Below are positions 1 to 7,483 of a stretch of DNA of 64,000 bases, in pieces. Source of the DNA: Pseudomonas fulva (lineage in GTDB: Bacteria; Pseudomonadota; Gammaproteobacteria; Pseudomonadales; Pseudomonadaceae). The stretch covers positions 930,001 to 994,000 of the forward strand of contig NZ_CP082928.1 in the NCBI RefSeq assembly GCF_023517795.1, read 5' to 3'. Under the pieces are notes generated by a model. That model was not told the origin of the DNA, made no database searches, and saw nothing but the letters and a program-made list of their open reading frames with translations. Each line of letters begins with the position of its first letter. Positions within the stretch are counted from its first letter, which is position 1. Made by a program: the position numbers and the translations under genes.

Positions 1-213
1 GCCGGTCGCGCCACGGTGTTCATCTTCCCCGACCTGAACACCGGCAACACCACCTACAAGGCGGTGCAGCGCAGCGCCGACTGCATCAGCGTCGGGCCCA
101 TGCTGCAGGGCTTGCGCAAGCCGGTGAACGACCTGTCGCGCGGCGCATTGGTCGACGACATCGTCTTCACCATCGCCCTGACCGCCATCCAGGCCGCCAA
201 TATGCGCCAGTGA
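1..213 (+). CDS. pta: Phosphate acetyltransferase, C-terminal fragment (window edge)
   Basis: This is the last 70 codons of a protein read in frame from base 1 and ending at TGA 211-213. The sequence ([19 protein letters not shown], then [20 protein letters not shown]) matches the C-terminal catalytic domain of phosphate acetyltransferase, which interconverts acetyl-CoA and acetyl phosphate in the cytoplasm together with acetate kinase. The N-terminal part and the promoter lie outside the window. In pseudomonads Pta is usually the long form with an extra regulatory N-terminus, but that cannot be checked here. The family call is firm because the [15 protein letters not shown] block is very conserved. 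Confidence 0.9.
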   Translation, partial: AGRATVFIFPDLNTGNTTYKAVQRSADCISVGPMLQGLRKPVNDLSRGALVDDIVFTIALTAIQAANMRQ

Positions 214-348
214 AACGGGCCGATCCGAACGCCGGTGACACACCCGGCATTCGGATCGACTTGCAGTTCCATCACCAATGGTTACCCTGTGCGCCATTCA
301 CGCCCGGCACGCTTGCCGGGCGCCAACCTGCCTGAGGTTCGCACGTCC

Positions 349-1248
349 ATGCTGCACTTCCTGCCTGCCCCACTGCTCGGCCTTTTGGGCAGCGTTTCGC
401 TGGCGTTGAACACGCTGTTCTGGTGCTGGCCGCTGTTCGCCGTCACCCTGCTGCGCATCGTCCTGCCCCTGCCGCTGGTGCAACGTGGCTGCGACCGCCT
501 GATGATTGTCATCCAGGAGGGCTGGATAAGTTGTAACAAGGCATGGATGAACCTGCTGGGTAAAACCCGCTGGCATATCGAGGGTGACCAGCGCTTCGAT
601 TACGAGCACTCCTACCTGGTTACCAGTAACCACCAGAGCTGGGTGGACATCCTGGTGCTGCAGTCCCTGCTCAACCGGCGCATCCGCCCGCTGAAATTCT
701 TCCTCAAGCAGGAGCTGATCTGGGTGCCGGTGATCGGCCTGTGCTGGTGGGCGCTGGGCTTTCCCTTCATGAAACGCTACTCGAAGGAATACCTGGCCAG
801 ACACCCGGAAAAGAAGGGCAAGGACCTGCAGACCACCCGCCGCACCTGCGCCAAGTTTCGCCACAACCCGGTGGGCATCTTCAATTTCGTCGAAGGCACC
901 CGCTTCACCCCGGCCAAGCACCAGGAGCAACGGTCGCCCTACCGCTACCTGCTCAAGCCGAAGGCCGGCGGCCTGGCCTTCGTGCTCGATGCCATGGGCG
1001 AGCAGTTGCACGGCATGATCAACGTGACCCTGCATTACCCCCAGGGCAGCCCGGGTTTCTGGACCCTGCTCAGCGGGCAGCTCGACGAAGTGGTGGTGGT
1101 GGTCGAGCAGCTACCGATCCCGGATCGTTTCATCGGCCGCGCCTATGACCAGGACGAGGCCTATCGCAAGGATTTCCAGCAGTGGATCAATACGCTCTGG
1201 GAATCCAAGGACGGCTTGCTGGAGCGCTTGCACCAGCAGCATCCTTAG
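349..1248 (+). CDS. Lysophospholipid/lysophosphatidic acid acyltransferase, YihG-like
   Basis: A 299-residue PlsC-family acyltransferase, close in length and layout to E. coli YihG. The N-terminus (residues 1-60) is hydrophobic and probably membrane-embedded. The catalytic NHQSWVD (HX4D) motif lies at 94-100 and the phosphate-binding FVEGTRF block at 180-186. It should transfer an acyl chain to the sn-2 position of a lysophospholipid or 1-acylglycerol-3-phosphate at the inner membrane. The reading frame is open back to 235, but I chose ATG 349 because the residues before it do not look like a membrane protein and 299 residues fits the family. It stands alone, with a REP-like repeat and an insertion sequence downstream. 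Substrate preference is not visible from sequence. Confidence 0.82.
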   Translation: MLHFLPAPLLGLLGSVSLALNTLFWCWPLFAVTLLRIVLPLPLVQRGCDRLMIVIQEGWISCNKAWMNLLGKTRWHIEGDQRFDYEHSYLVTSNHQSWVDILVLQSLLNRRIRPLKFFLKQELIWVPVIGLCWWALGFPFMKRYSKEYLARHPEKKGKDLQTTRRTCAKFRHNPVGIFNFVEGTRFTPAKHQEQRSPYRYLLKPKAGGLAFVLDAMGEQLHGMINVTLHYPQGSPGFWTLLSGQLDEVVVVVEQLPIPDRFIGRAYDQDEAYRKDFQQWINTLWESKDGLLERLHQQHP

Positions 1249-1319
1249 GACCTGTTCAGGATCTTTTCAGGCGACATGAAAGAGGCTGCTACAAGGCAAA
1301 AGCGGTCGTTCGCGTAACT

Positions 1320-1343
1320 CGTAGGAGGGGCTTTAGCCCCGAA
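1320..1343. repeat. REP-like palindromic repeat
   Basis: GTAGGAGGGGCTTTAGCCCC (1321-1340) contains the perfect stem GGGGCT TT AGCCCC and has the form of the dispersed Pseudomonas REP elements. It lies in the 200-base gap between the acyltransferase and the insertion sequence, in which I see no gene. It may also act as a weak transcription end signal for the acyltransferase gene. Confidence 0.6.
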
Positions 1344-1439
1344 CTCTTTACGTTCCAGACTAGATGCGAGAGCTGGGCTTGCCAGCGTTATCGCGTTGTT
1401 CATACGTTCGGTTCCGCTCTGTCGAGCGGGTTTCTTTTG

Positions 1440-1448
1440 GCATCGCCC
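1440..1448. repeat. Probable target-site duplication, left copy
   Basis: GCATCGCCC directly abuts the left end of the insertion sequence. The right flank (2714-2722) is GCATTGCCC, one base different. It reads as a 9-bp target duplication with one later substitution. Removing the element and one copy restores a CTTTTGG/CCAAAAG dyad. Confidence 0.5.
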
Positions 1449-1498
1449 TGTACGGACCGGAGACATAGCTGACAGGTGTACGGGGACATGGTTGACAC
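1449..1498 (+). repeat. Left terminal inverted repeat of the IS
   Basis: It begins TGTACGGACCGGAGACATAG and ends GGGACATGGTTGACAC. 44 of its 50 positions match the reverse complement of 2664-2713. Confidence 0.88.
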
Positions 1499-1531
1499 TT
1501 TCGGTGAGTAGACCTTGCCGGGAGTCCCACC

Positions 1532-2653
1532 ATGCCCTGGAATACGAGAGATGCTATGAGCCTGAAGGAAGAGTTCGTTGCCTTGGCGTTAGATGCCGCC
1601 AGCAACCGACGAGAGTTATGTCGGCGTTTCGGTATCAGTCCGCAAACAGCATACAAATGGCTACGCCGCTATGCAGAGCATGGCTCCGAAGGATTGCAGG
1701 AGCACTCAAGGCGGCCGCACAGCAGCCCCTCTCAGACGCTACCGGATCTTGAGGCAAAGGTTGTCGCCTTGCGTCGCGAGCACCCTGCCTGGGGCGGGCG
1801 CAAGATTAGCCATGTGCTGAACTGTTCCATTGCGCCCAGCACGGTCACCAATGTTTTGCATCGACACGGCTTGGTCGAGCCAGCAGGCGAGGAGATCAAG
1901 AAGCCTTGGCTGCGCTTTGAGCATGATGCGCCCAATGACCTCTGGCAGATGGACTTCAAAGGCTATTTTCAGACCGCTGAGGGTCATTGCCACCCACTTA
2001 CCGTGGTGGACGATCACTCGCGCTTCAGCCTTGCGATCCAGGCTTGTGGCAATCAACAGCGTCTGACGGTTCAGGAGAAGCTCATTGAGATCTTTCGCTG
2101 TTACGGTTTACCGGCGCGCATCAATGTGGATAACGGCCCGCCCTGGGGGTCACCACGTAACCCGGGAGAACTCTCTGAGCTCGGTGTTTGGCTGGTCAGG
2201 CTAGGCGTCAGGTTAAGTTTCAGCCGTCCTTACCATCCTCAAACCAATGGTAAGTGCGAGCGATTTCATCGAGCACTCAAGCTCGAAGCCCTCAAGGGCA
2301 AACACTTTCATAGTTTGGATGAGGCGCAAGCCGCCTTGGATCGCTGGCGCAACATCTACAACCATCAACGGCCTCACGAAGCCCTGGGCTATCAGGTGCC
2401 GATGTCACGTTACCGCATGAGCCCCTGGCGATTTCCTGAGACGCTGCCTGAGTTCGAATATGGCGTGGATGACGTGCTGACCAAGGTCTATCACAACCGC
2501 TTGCGCTTCAGGAAACGCTACTTCCGTGTCGCCAAAGGGCTAGCTGGGCAACTGGTTGCTGTCCGTCCTCGTGCAGACAGTGACTTATTATTTGACCTGT
2601 ATTTTTGTCATCACCATCTTCGAACCATCGACCTGAACATGCCGGATTATTAG
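1532..2653 (+). CDS. IS481-family DDE transposase
   Basis: A 373-residue single-ORF transposase. An N-terminal helix-turn-helix is visible at about residues 28-52 (RRELCRRFGISPQTAYKWLR). The rve/RNase H-fold integrase core follows, with acidic residues in WQMDFKG, NVDNGPPWG and KCERFHR forming the D-D-E triad. The integrase core is followed by the QRPHEALG block typical of IS3/IS481-type enzymes. It catalyses cut and strand transfer of the surrounding element. ATG 1532 gives the family's usual MPWNTRD N-terminus; an internal ATG at 1556 is also possible. There is no frameshift, so unlike many IS3 elements it needs no programmed slippage. The gene is intact. Confidence 0.9.
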   Translation: MPWNTRDAMSLKEEFVALALDAASNRRELCRRFGISPQTAYKWLRRYAEHGSEGLQEHSRRPHSSPSQTLPDLEAKVVALRREHPAWGGRKISHVLNCSIAPSTVTNVLHRHGLVEPAGEEIKKPWLRFEHDAPNDLWQMDFKGYFQTAEGHCHPLTVVDDHSRFSLAIQACGNQQRLTVQEKLIEIFRCYGLPARINVDNGPPWGSPRNPGELSELGVWLVRLGVRLSFSRPYHPQTNGKCERFHRALKLEALKGKHFHSLDEAQAALDRWRNIYNHQRPHEALGYQVPMSRYRMSPWRFPETLPEFEYGVDDVLTKVYHNRLRFRKRYFRVAKGLAGQLVAVRPRADSDLLFDLYFCHHHLRTIDLNMPDY

Positions 2654-2663
2654 CGTCCATAAT

Positions 2664-2713
2664 GTGTCAACCATGTCCCCGCACATGCGTCCACTATGTC
2701 TCCGGTCCGTACA
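2664..2713 (-). repeat. Right terminal inverted repeat of the IS
   Basis: The reverse complement matches the left end at 44 of 50 bases. The outer 20 bases are identical. It starts 10 bases after the transposase stop codon. Confidence 0.88.
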
Positions 2714-2722
2714 GCATTGCCC
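2714..2722. repeat. Probable target-site duplication, right copy
   Basis: GCATTGCCC adjoins the right end of the IS and pairs with GCATCGCCC at 1440-1448. Confidence 0.5.
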
Positions 2723-3025
2723 CAAAAGTAACCAAAAGGTCTAGCCCCGACATCCGGCCCCAGCTGCGCTGGGGTTCCCTCGTTGCATCGTCGTTCCGGG
2801 GGCCGGCCTGGAAGGGCCATCCCTGGCCCATCAGGCCTCTCGCCGCATCCATGCGGCTCGTCCCCCTATACAACGATTCCACTCGGCCTCCTGAAGGGGC
2901 AATTGGTGTCGTCTACTAATTTTGTGGCATGAGGAGCGCCAAAAAGGCAAAGCGGCTGAACGGTCGCTTACGCCACTTAGCTGCCAAAATCGACGAACCT
3001 CGGCTTGAAGACTTTGAACAGGTTC
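2723..3025. repeat. Dispersed Pseudomonas intergenic repeat, non-coding
   Basis: About 300 bases without a credible gene. The first part (CCAAAAGTAACCAAAAGG, then a GCCCCGACATCCGGCCCC-like stretch) resembles the dispersed sequence that pseudomonads carry in many intergenic regions. It is often mis-called as a small protein containing HPWPIRPLAASMRLVPL. The IS split this unit, so its left end (GTTTCTTTTGG) lies at 1430-1440. The rest, from about 2920 to 3025, is lower in GC and shows nothing I recognise. Confidence 0.55.
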
Positions 3026-4339
3026 TTAGGTTCTTGCCGCCTCGTAGAAGCGGTACTGCCGGCGCCCACCGCGCTTGGCCGCGTACATCGCCGTGTCGGC
3101 CGCCCGCAGCAGGTCTTCGACCGTGCTGCCGTCGGTGGGCAAGCAGGCGATGCCGATGCTGACCCCCAATCCCGCCAGGTCGCCCTCGCCGGCTTGGTCG
3201 GCTAGCTGCTGGACCAGCTTCTGCGCCACCGAGGCCGCCTCGGCCGGGCTACCCAGGCTGTCGAGGATCACCGTGAATTCATCACCGCCGATGCGGGCCA
3301 GGCGGTCATAGGGCCGCAGGCAGCCCTTGAGCTGGGCGCTGACCTGGCGCAGCACCTGATCGCCGCGCTCGTGGCCCAAGGTGTCGTTGATGCGCTTGAA
3401 GCCATCCAGATCCAGGTACAGCAAGGCAGCCTTCTGGCCGGTGCGCTGGTGACGGGCGATCGAGGCCTGCAACTCCTGCAGAAAGCCACGGCGGTTGAGC
3501 AACCCGGTCAGGGCATCGGTGATGACCAGTGATTCGAGCTGCTGGTGCAGGTCGCGCACCACCGACATGTCCAGCGCCAGCAGGACCATGCCATGTCCGT
3601 CGTCCGGCAGCGGCGAGCAGGAGAGCGCCACCGGCACGGCAGCGCCCTCCCGGGTACGCAGGTTGGCATCATGCAGGCGCAGATGCTCGCGGCGCTGCCA
3701 ATGCTGGTAGAAGCTCGAATCCGGCCACTGCACGGGGCCGGCAACATCGACCCAGTCCAGCAGTTGGCTGCCCGTCAACTCGCCCTCCTGGCAGCCGAGC
3801 ATGCGGGTGATCGCCGGGTTGGCGAAGCGGATACGCCCCTCCTCGCCGACCACCAGAATGCCTTCGGCGGTGTTGTCGAGAATCGAGGCATTGAAGGCCC
3901 GCTCGCGCTCCAGTTGCCGGGTCAGGCGCAGCAGATCACGGCGATGGCGCTCGTGTTCGAGCAGCGCGCGCACCTTGTGCAACAGCATCGCCGGCTGCAC
4001 CGGCTTGGCGATGAAGTCCATCGCGCCGGCGCCATAGCCCTTGCCGAGGATCTCGTCGGTCTGCGTCATACCGGAGATGAAGATGATCGGTGTCAGGCGG
4101 GTGTGCGGGTCATGGCGCATGCGCCGCGCCACCTCGAAACCGTCCATGCGGGGCATCTGCACATCGAGCAGCACCAGCGCCACCTCGCCCTGGGCCAGGT
4201 ACTCGAGGGCCTTGGCGCCCGAGTCCACGCAGTGAACCGGCTGCTCGATGGCTTCGAGCAGTTCCTGCATGTCGTCCAGATTGTCCTGGCGATCATCGAC
4301 GACGAGAATTTCCAGCGGCTCATCCCGATCCGGCACCAC
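3026..4339 (-). CDS. Response-regulator diguanylate cyclase (REC-PAS-GGDEF)
   Basis: A 437-residue soluble signalling protein. The receiver domain spans about residues 9-125, with acidic residues D15/D16, phospho-acceptor D59 in LVLLDVQMPRMDG and conserved K112. A PAS domain follows (about 147-265), then a GGDEF domain (about 266-430). The active site RIGGDEF (351-355) is intact. RPYD (342-345) five residues upstream is a canonical RxxD inhibitory site, so it should make c-di-GMP with product feedback. There is no EAL domain. Phosphorylation by an unlinked histidine kinase probably controls it, since no kinase gene is adjacent. The gene stands alone between the IS-containing repeat and a terminator. 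The cellular process it controls is not visible. Confidence 0.9.
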   Translation of the reverse strand: MVPDRDEPLEILVVDDRQDNLDDMQELLEAIEQPVHCVDSGAKALEYLAQGEVALVLLDVQMPRMDGFEVARRMRHDPHTRLTPIIFISGMTQTDEILGKGYGAGAMDFIAKPVQPAMLLHKVRALLEHERHRRDLLRLTRQLERERAFNASILDNTAEGILVVGEEGRIRFANPAITRMLGCQEGELTGSQLLDWVDVAGPVQWPDSSFYQHWQRREHLRLHDANLRTREGAAVPVALSCSPLPDDGHGMVLLALDMSVVRDLHQQLESLVITDALTGLLNRRGFLQELQASIARHQRTGQKAALLYLDLDGFKRINDTLGHERGDQVLRQVSAQLKGCLRPYDRLARIGGDEFTVILDSLGSPAEAASVAQKLVQQLADQAGEGDLAGLGVSIGIACLPTDGSTVEDLLRAADTAMYAAKRGGRRQYRFYEAART

Positions 4340-4435
4340 GTTTACCTCCCTGCCTGCGTCGCTTCATGGCTCGACCCTTGATCAGCAGAGTCTAGCTCTC
4401 GCCTGCGGCGTAGCCACATCCATCGAATCGACAGA

Positions 4436-4463
4436 CAATAAAAACCCCGCCGAAGCGGGGTTT
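4436..4463 (-). terminator. Rho-independent terminator after the OmpA-family lipoprotein gene
   Basis: Read on the minus strand the stem is CCCCGC TTCG GCGGGG followed by a T-run. It begins 20 bases after the lipoprotein stop codon. Confidence 0.85.
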
Positions 4464-4482
4464 CCAATACGGGCTGACAGGA

Positions 4483-5139
4483 TCACAGCGGGCGCAGGTT
4501 GATTTCCACGCGGCGATTCTGTGCGCGACCTGCTTCGTTGGCATTGCTGGCAATCGGCTGATTCGGGCCTGCGCCGTAGGCCGAGATGCGCGAGGAAGCC
4601 ACGCCGTTGGCAGCCAGGTACGAGGCTACGCTCTGGGCACGGCGGGTGGACAGGCTCTGGTTCAGCTCGGCCGAACCGGTGCTGTCGGTATGGCCGACGA
4701 TGTTCACGCCGTTCTTGTTGAATTCCTTGAAGGTCAGCACCAGCGAGTTGAGCGTTGGGTAGAAGCTGCTGGAGATGTCCGCCGAATTGCTGGCGAAGGT
4801 GATGTTGCCCGGCATGATCAGGGTCAGGTCATTGCCATTGCGCTGCACCTGCACGCCCGTGCCCTGCAGCTGCTGACGCAGCTTGGCTTCCTGGGTGTCG
4901 ACGTAATAGCCGTAGCCGCCACCGGCTGCACCACCAACGGCAGCGCCGATCAGCGCGCCCTTCTTGCGGTCTTTCTTGCTCGAGGTGGCAGCACCGACCG
5001 CGGCACCGGCCAGCGCGCCCACGCCGCCGTAGATACCGGCCTTGCCCGCCTGGCTTTCACCGGTATAGGGGTTGACCGTACAGCCGGACAGAACAGCGAA
5101 AACGGCCGTTGCGGCAATCAGGGAGCGGAGTTTGATCAT
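4483..5139 (-). CDS. OmpA-family outer-membrane lipoprotein (YiaD-like)
   Basis: 218 residues. A lipoprotein signal ends at LSGC with lipid-accepting Cys20. Residues about 34-80 are Gly/Ala-rich with GGVGALAGAAVGAA and GAAVGGAAGGG stretches, a glycine-zipper-like segment that may insert in the membrane. The C-terminal half (about 100-215) is an OmpA peptidoglycan-binding domain with the motifs TFASNSADI, VGHTDSTGS and NRRVEI. It should link the outer membrane to peptidoglycan. The layout matches YiaD-type proteins rather than Pal, which lacks the glycine-zipper. It has its own terminator and appears monocistronic. The exact cellular role of this paralogue is unknown. Confidence 0.85.
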   Translation of the reverse strand: MIKLRSLIAATAVFAVLSGCTVNPYTGESQAGKAGIYGGVGALAGAAVGAATSSKKDRKKGALIGAAVGGAAGGGYGYYVDTQEAKLRQQLQGTGVQVQRNGNDLTLIMPGNITFASNSADISSSFYPTLNSLVLTFKEFNKNGVNIVGHTDSTGSAELNQSLSTRRAQSVASYLAANGVASSRISAYGAGPNQPIASNANEAGRAQNRRVEINLRPL

Positions 5140-5266
5140 GGGTCATCCTTAGTCGTTTTGCGGAGAGAGGCAGACTTTTATCCGCGGCTTCGAGCCAGCG
5201 ATCGCAGCCAAGTTCCCGACCAAGGCTAACAATGACCGCGCAAAAAATCTGTAAACGCCTGTTTTT

Positions 5267-5911
5267 TCAAGCACGCACGAAGGGGTTTTCGCGCATCTCG
5301 TCACCCAGTCGGGTGTCCGGCCCATGGCCCGTCACCACGGTGGCGTCTTCATCCAGCCGGTACAGACGCTGCTTGATGGAGCGTTCGATGCTCGCGTGGT
5401 CGCCACCCCACAGGTCGGTGCGCCCGATGCCGCGGCGAAACAGGGTGTCGCCAGCGATCAGCAGCTTGGCCTCGGGAAACCAGAAACTCATGGAGCCTGG
5501 GGTATGCCCCGGCGTGTGCAATGCCACACCACAGCCGCAGGCCAGCGCCTCGTCATCGGCCAGCCACTGATCAGGAGCCGGCACGGGGGTGTAGGGAACA
5601 CCGAACATCTGGCACTGCATCTCCAGGTTGTCCCAGAGGAATTGATCGTCCTTGTGCAGGTGCAGGGTCGCGCCAGTCTTCTCCTTCATCTGCCCCGACG
5701 CCAGGAAATGATCCAGGTGCGCGTGGGTGTGGATGATGCTCACCACCTTGAGGCCATGGGCCTCCAGCCGCGCCATGATCAGATCGGGATTGCCACCCGG
5801 GTCGACCACGAGTGCCTTGCCACTGACGGGATCGCCGATGATGGTGCAGTTGCACTGCAAAGGGCCGACGGCAAAGGTTTCGCGGATCAAGGCTGGGGAT
5901 GTCGATTGCAT
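5267..5911 (-). CDS. MBL-fold metallo-hydrolase (glyoxalase II-like)
   Basis: 214 residues with the metallo-beta-lactamase fold. The zinc signature HTHAHLDH is at 61-68, and further metal ligands are likely in HTPGHTPGSM, AGDTLF and the C-terminal TGHGP. It resembles the small YcbL-type glyoxalase II-like hydrolases of gammaproteobacteria, which hydrolyse thioesters such as S-lactoylglutathione. The frame is open to 5974, but ATG 5911 is preceded by AGGAAC at good spacing and gives the family N-terminus, so I start there. It is a single gene transcribed away from the DUF1329 terminator. The substrate is inferred from family only. Confidence 0.85.
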   Translation of the reverse strand: MQSTSPALIRETFAVGPLQCNCTIIGDPVSGKALVVDPGGNPDLIMARLEAHGLKVVSIIHTHAHLDHFLASGQMKEKTGATLHLHKDDQFLWDNLEMQCQMFGVPYTPVPAPDQWLADDEALACGCGVALHTPGHTPGSMSFWFPEAKLLIAGDTLFRRGIGRTDLWGGDHASIERSIKQRLYRLDEDATVVTGHGPDTRLGDEMRENPFVRA

Positions 5912-6045
5912 GGGCGTTCCTGTAAAGCAGATGGCAGGCAGGGAGGCCATTCTAACCGGCACCAGGTACTGCACGCTGGGCCAGTCGCCAGATCGCCAAG
6001 CAGGGCTGCCTGCCCTTGGCGCCGAATAGCAACCGAGCGGGCAAC

Positions 6046-6071
6046 AAAAAGCCGGCGTTGAGCCGGCTTTT
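6046..6071 (-). terminator. Rho-independent terminator of the DUF1302-DUF1329 pair
   Basis: GCCGGC arms (6051-6056, 6062-6067) are flanked by A5 on the left, which is a T-run on the minus strand. It lies 17 bases beyond the DUF1329 stop. Confidence 0.85.
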
Positions 6072-6087
6072 CGATTTCACGCAGCGA

Positions 6088-7455
6088 TCAACGCACGCCG
6101 GACTGGCGCAGCGCGGCCGGCGTGTAGTCGCTTTCCTTGGCGGGGTAGTCGAACTCGTAGGAGCGCTTCTCCTCGTTCTTCAGGCCCAGGGCCAGGTAGC
6201 GACCGGAGAGCAGATCGTGGATGACCTCGACGGCGTACCACGGCACCTGCTTGTCGTAGTAGTACTGGGCATGGGCTTCCGCCACGCGCCACAGGGTACC
6301 GCGACCGTCGTAGTGGTCGATGGCAGCGGCCTGCCAGGTATCCTCGTCGATGTAGAAGTCACGCTTGGCATAGATGTGGCGCTCGCCCTGCTTCAGCGTC
6401 GCGGTCACGTGCCAGACGCGGTGCAGCTCGTAGCGGGTCAGGTCGGGGTTCAGGTGACCTGCCTTGACGATATCGGCGTACTTCAGCTTCGGCGAATCGA
6501 GACGGTAGCTGTTGTAGGGAATGTAGATTTCCTTCTTGCCCAGCAACTGCCAGTCGTAGCGATCGGGGGAGCCGTTGTACATGTCGAGGTTGTCCGAGGT
6601 GCGCAGGCCATCGGCTGCGGTACCCGGGCCGTCATAGGACACCTGCGGCGCACGGCGTACACGACGCTGACCGGCGTTGTACAGCCACGCCATGCGCGGC
6701 TCCTTCACCTGGTCGATGGTCTCGTGCACCAGCAACACGTTACCGGCCAGACGCGACGGCGCGGTTACCCGCTGCTTGAAGTAGAACAGGATGTTGCTCG
6801 GCTGACTGGTATCGACGCCTTTCATCATGCTGCGGAAGGCGAACTCCTCCTCCAGGCTGACCGGGCTGAACGAGCCATTGGCCTGTGGCGTCACCTGCAC
6901 GACGTGGCGCCGTACGCTGGCACCGCGATAGCGGGTGATATGGTTCCAGATCGCTTCCAAGCCGTCTTTGGGAATCGGGAACGGGTTGGCCAGCTGGAAG
7001 TTCTCCAGCCCTTCACCGCCCTGAATCAGCTTGGTATTGGTGGCATTCTGCTTGGTCGCCGCGATGATGTTGTCCGGCACGGTCGCCGTGCGGTGGGTGG
7101 TGTAGACCGGCATCCGGTAGGTTTCCGGATAGCGTTTGAACATCGCGTACTGACCAGGCGTGAGCTTGTCCTTGTACTGCTCGACGTTCTGCGCGGTGAT
7201 GGTGAACAGCGGCTTCTCGTTGGGGAACGGATCGGCCAGGAAGCCGCCTCCATCCACCGCTCCGGCATTGACCGGCAGACCACCGGTCCAGGCCGGGATG
7301 CTGCCATCGGCATTGCCGGCTTTTTCCGCGCCGATCGGCGTCAGGGTATTACCCAGCTTGCCCGCCTCGTCCGCCGATACCGCAGCCATCACACCGGTGG
7401 CCAGCAGCGACAACGTCAGAGCGCCGGTTTGCAACAGCCTTTTTGTTGTTTTCAT
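6088..7455 (-). CDS. DUF1329 family secreted protein
   Basis: 455 residues with a clear Sec signal peptide (KTTKR, a hydrophobic core, cleavage after about residue 24 at VMA). The mature protein is aromatic-rich (YKDKLTPGQ, TRYRGAS, YYYDKQVPW) and belongs to the DUF1329 family, which has a LolA/LolB-like lipoprotein-carrier fold. Such proteins usually pair with a DUF1302 outer-membrane protein and often with an RND/MMPL pump; here the DUF1302 gene lies 28 bases upstream. By context it probably carries a hydrophobic molecule across the periplasm, but no substrate is proven. Codons 2-5 contain AACAACAA, a candidate Crc/Hfq site. The RND partner is absent from the window. Confidence 0.85.
   Translation of the reverse strand: MKTTKRLLQTGALTLSLLATGVMAAVSADEAGKLGNTLTPIGAEKAGNADGSIPAWTGGLPVNAGAVDGGGFLADPFPNEKPLFTITAQNVEQYKDKLTPGQYAMFKRYPETYRMPVYTTHRTATVPDNIIAATKQNATNTKLIQGGEGLENFQLANPFPIPKDGLEAIWNHITRYRGASVRRHVVQVTPQANGSFSPVSLEEEFAFRSMMKGVDTSQPSNILFYFKQRVTAPSRLAGNVLLVHETIDQVKEPRMAWLYNAGQRRVRRAPQVSYDGPGTAADGLRTSDNLDMYNGSPDRYDWQLLGKKEIYIPYNSYRLDSPKLKYADIVKAGHLNPDLTRYELHRVWHVTATLKQGERHIYAKRDFYIDEDTWQAAAIDHYDGRGTLWRVAEAHAQYYYDKQVPWYAVEVIHDLLSGRYLALGLKNEEKRSYEFDYPAKESDYTPAALRQSGVR
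7443..7450 (-). promoter_or_regulatory. Candidate Crc/Hfq (CA) motif at the DUF1329 start
   Basis: The minus-strand mRNA reads AACAACAA within codons 2-5, just after the ATG. This is an exact AANAANAA catabolite-activity motif, the Hfq/Crc recognition sequence used in Pseudomonas catabolite repression to block translation. Lys/Thr-rich signal peptides can produce it by chance. Confidence 0.5.
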
Positions 7456-7483
7456 AAATGCGTTTTCCTATGAATACGGGCGC

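Larger units (their letters stand above)
1449..2713 (+). mobile_element. IS481-family insertion sequence, complete (1265 bp)
   Basis: The element is bounded by 50-bp terminal inverted repeats (1449-1498 and 2664-2713). The outer 20 bases and inner 18 bases of the repeats are identical, and 6 mismatches are confined to the middle. The ends are 5'-TGT...ACA-3', as usual for IS481. It encodes one intact DDE transposase (1532-2653). A near-perfect 9-bp direct repeat flanks it. Its codon use is less GC-biased than that of the neighbours, as expected for a mobile gene. With intact ends and an intact transposase it could still be active, though the one-base difference in the target duplication argues against a very recent insertion. 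Confidence 0.88.

Noticed and set aside
2605..2919. Possible small protein with HPWPIRPLAASMRLVPL across the IS end
   Set aside because: It spans the IS right end into a dispersed non-coding repeat and has no ribosome-binding site.
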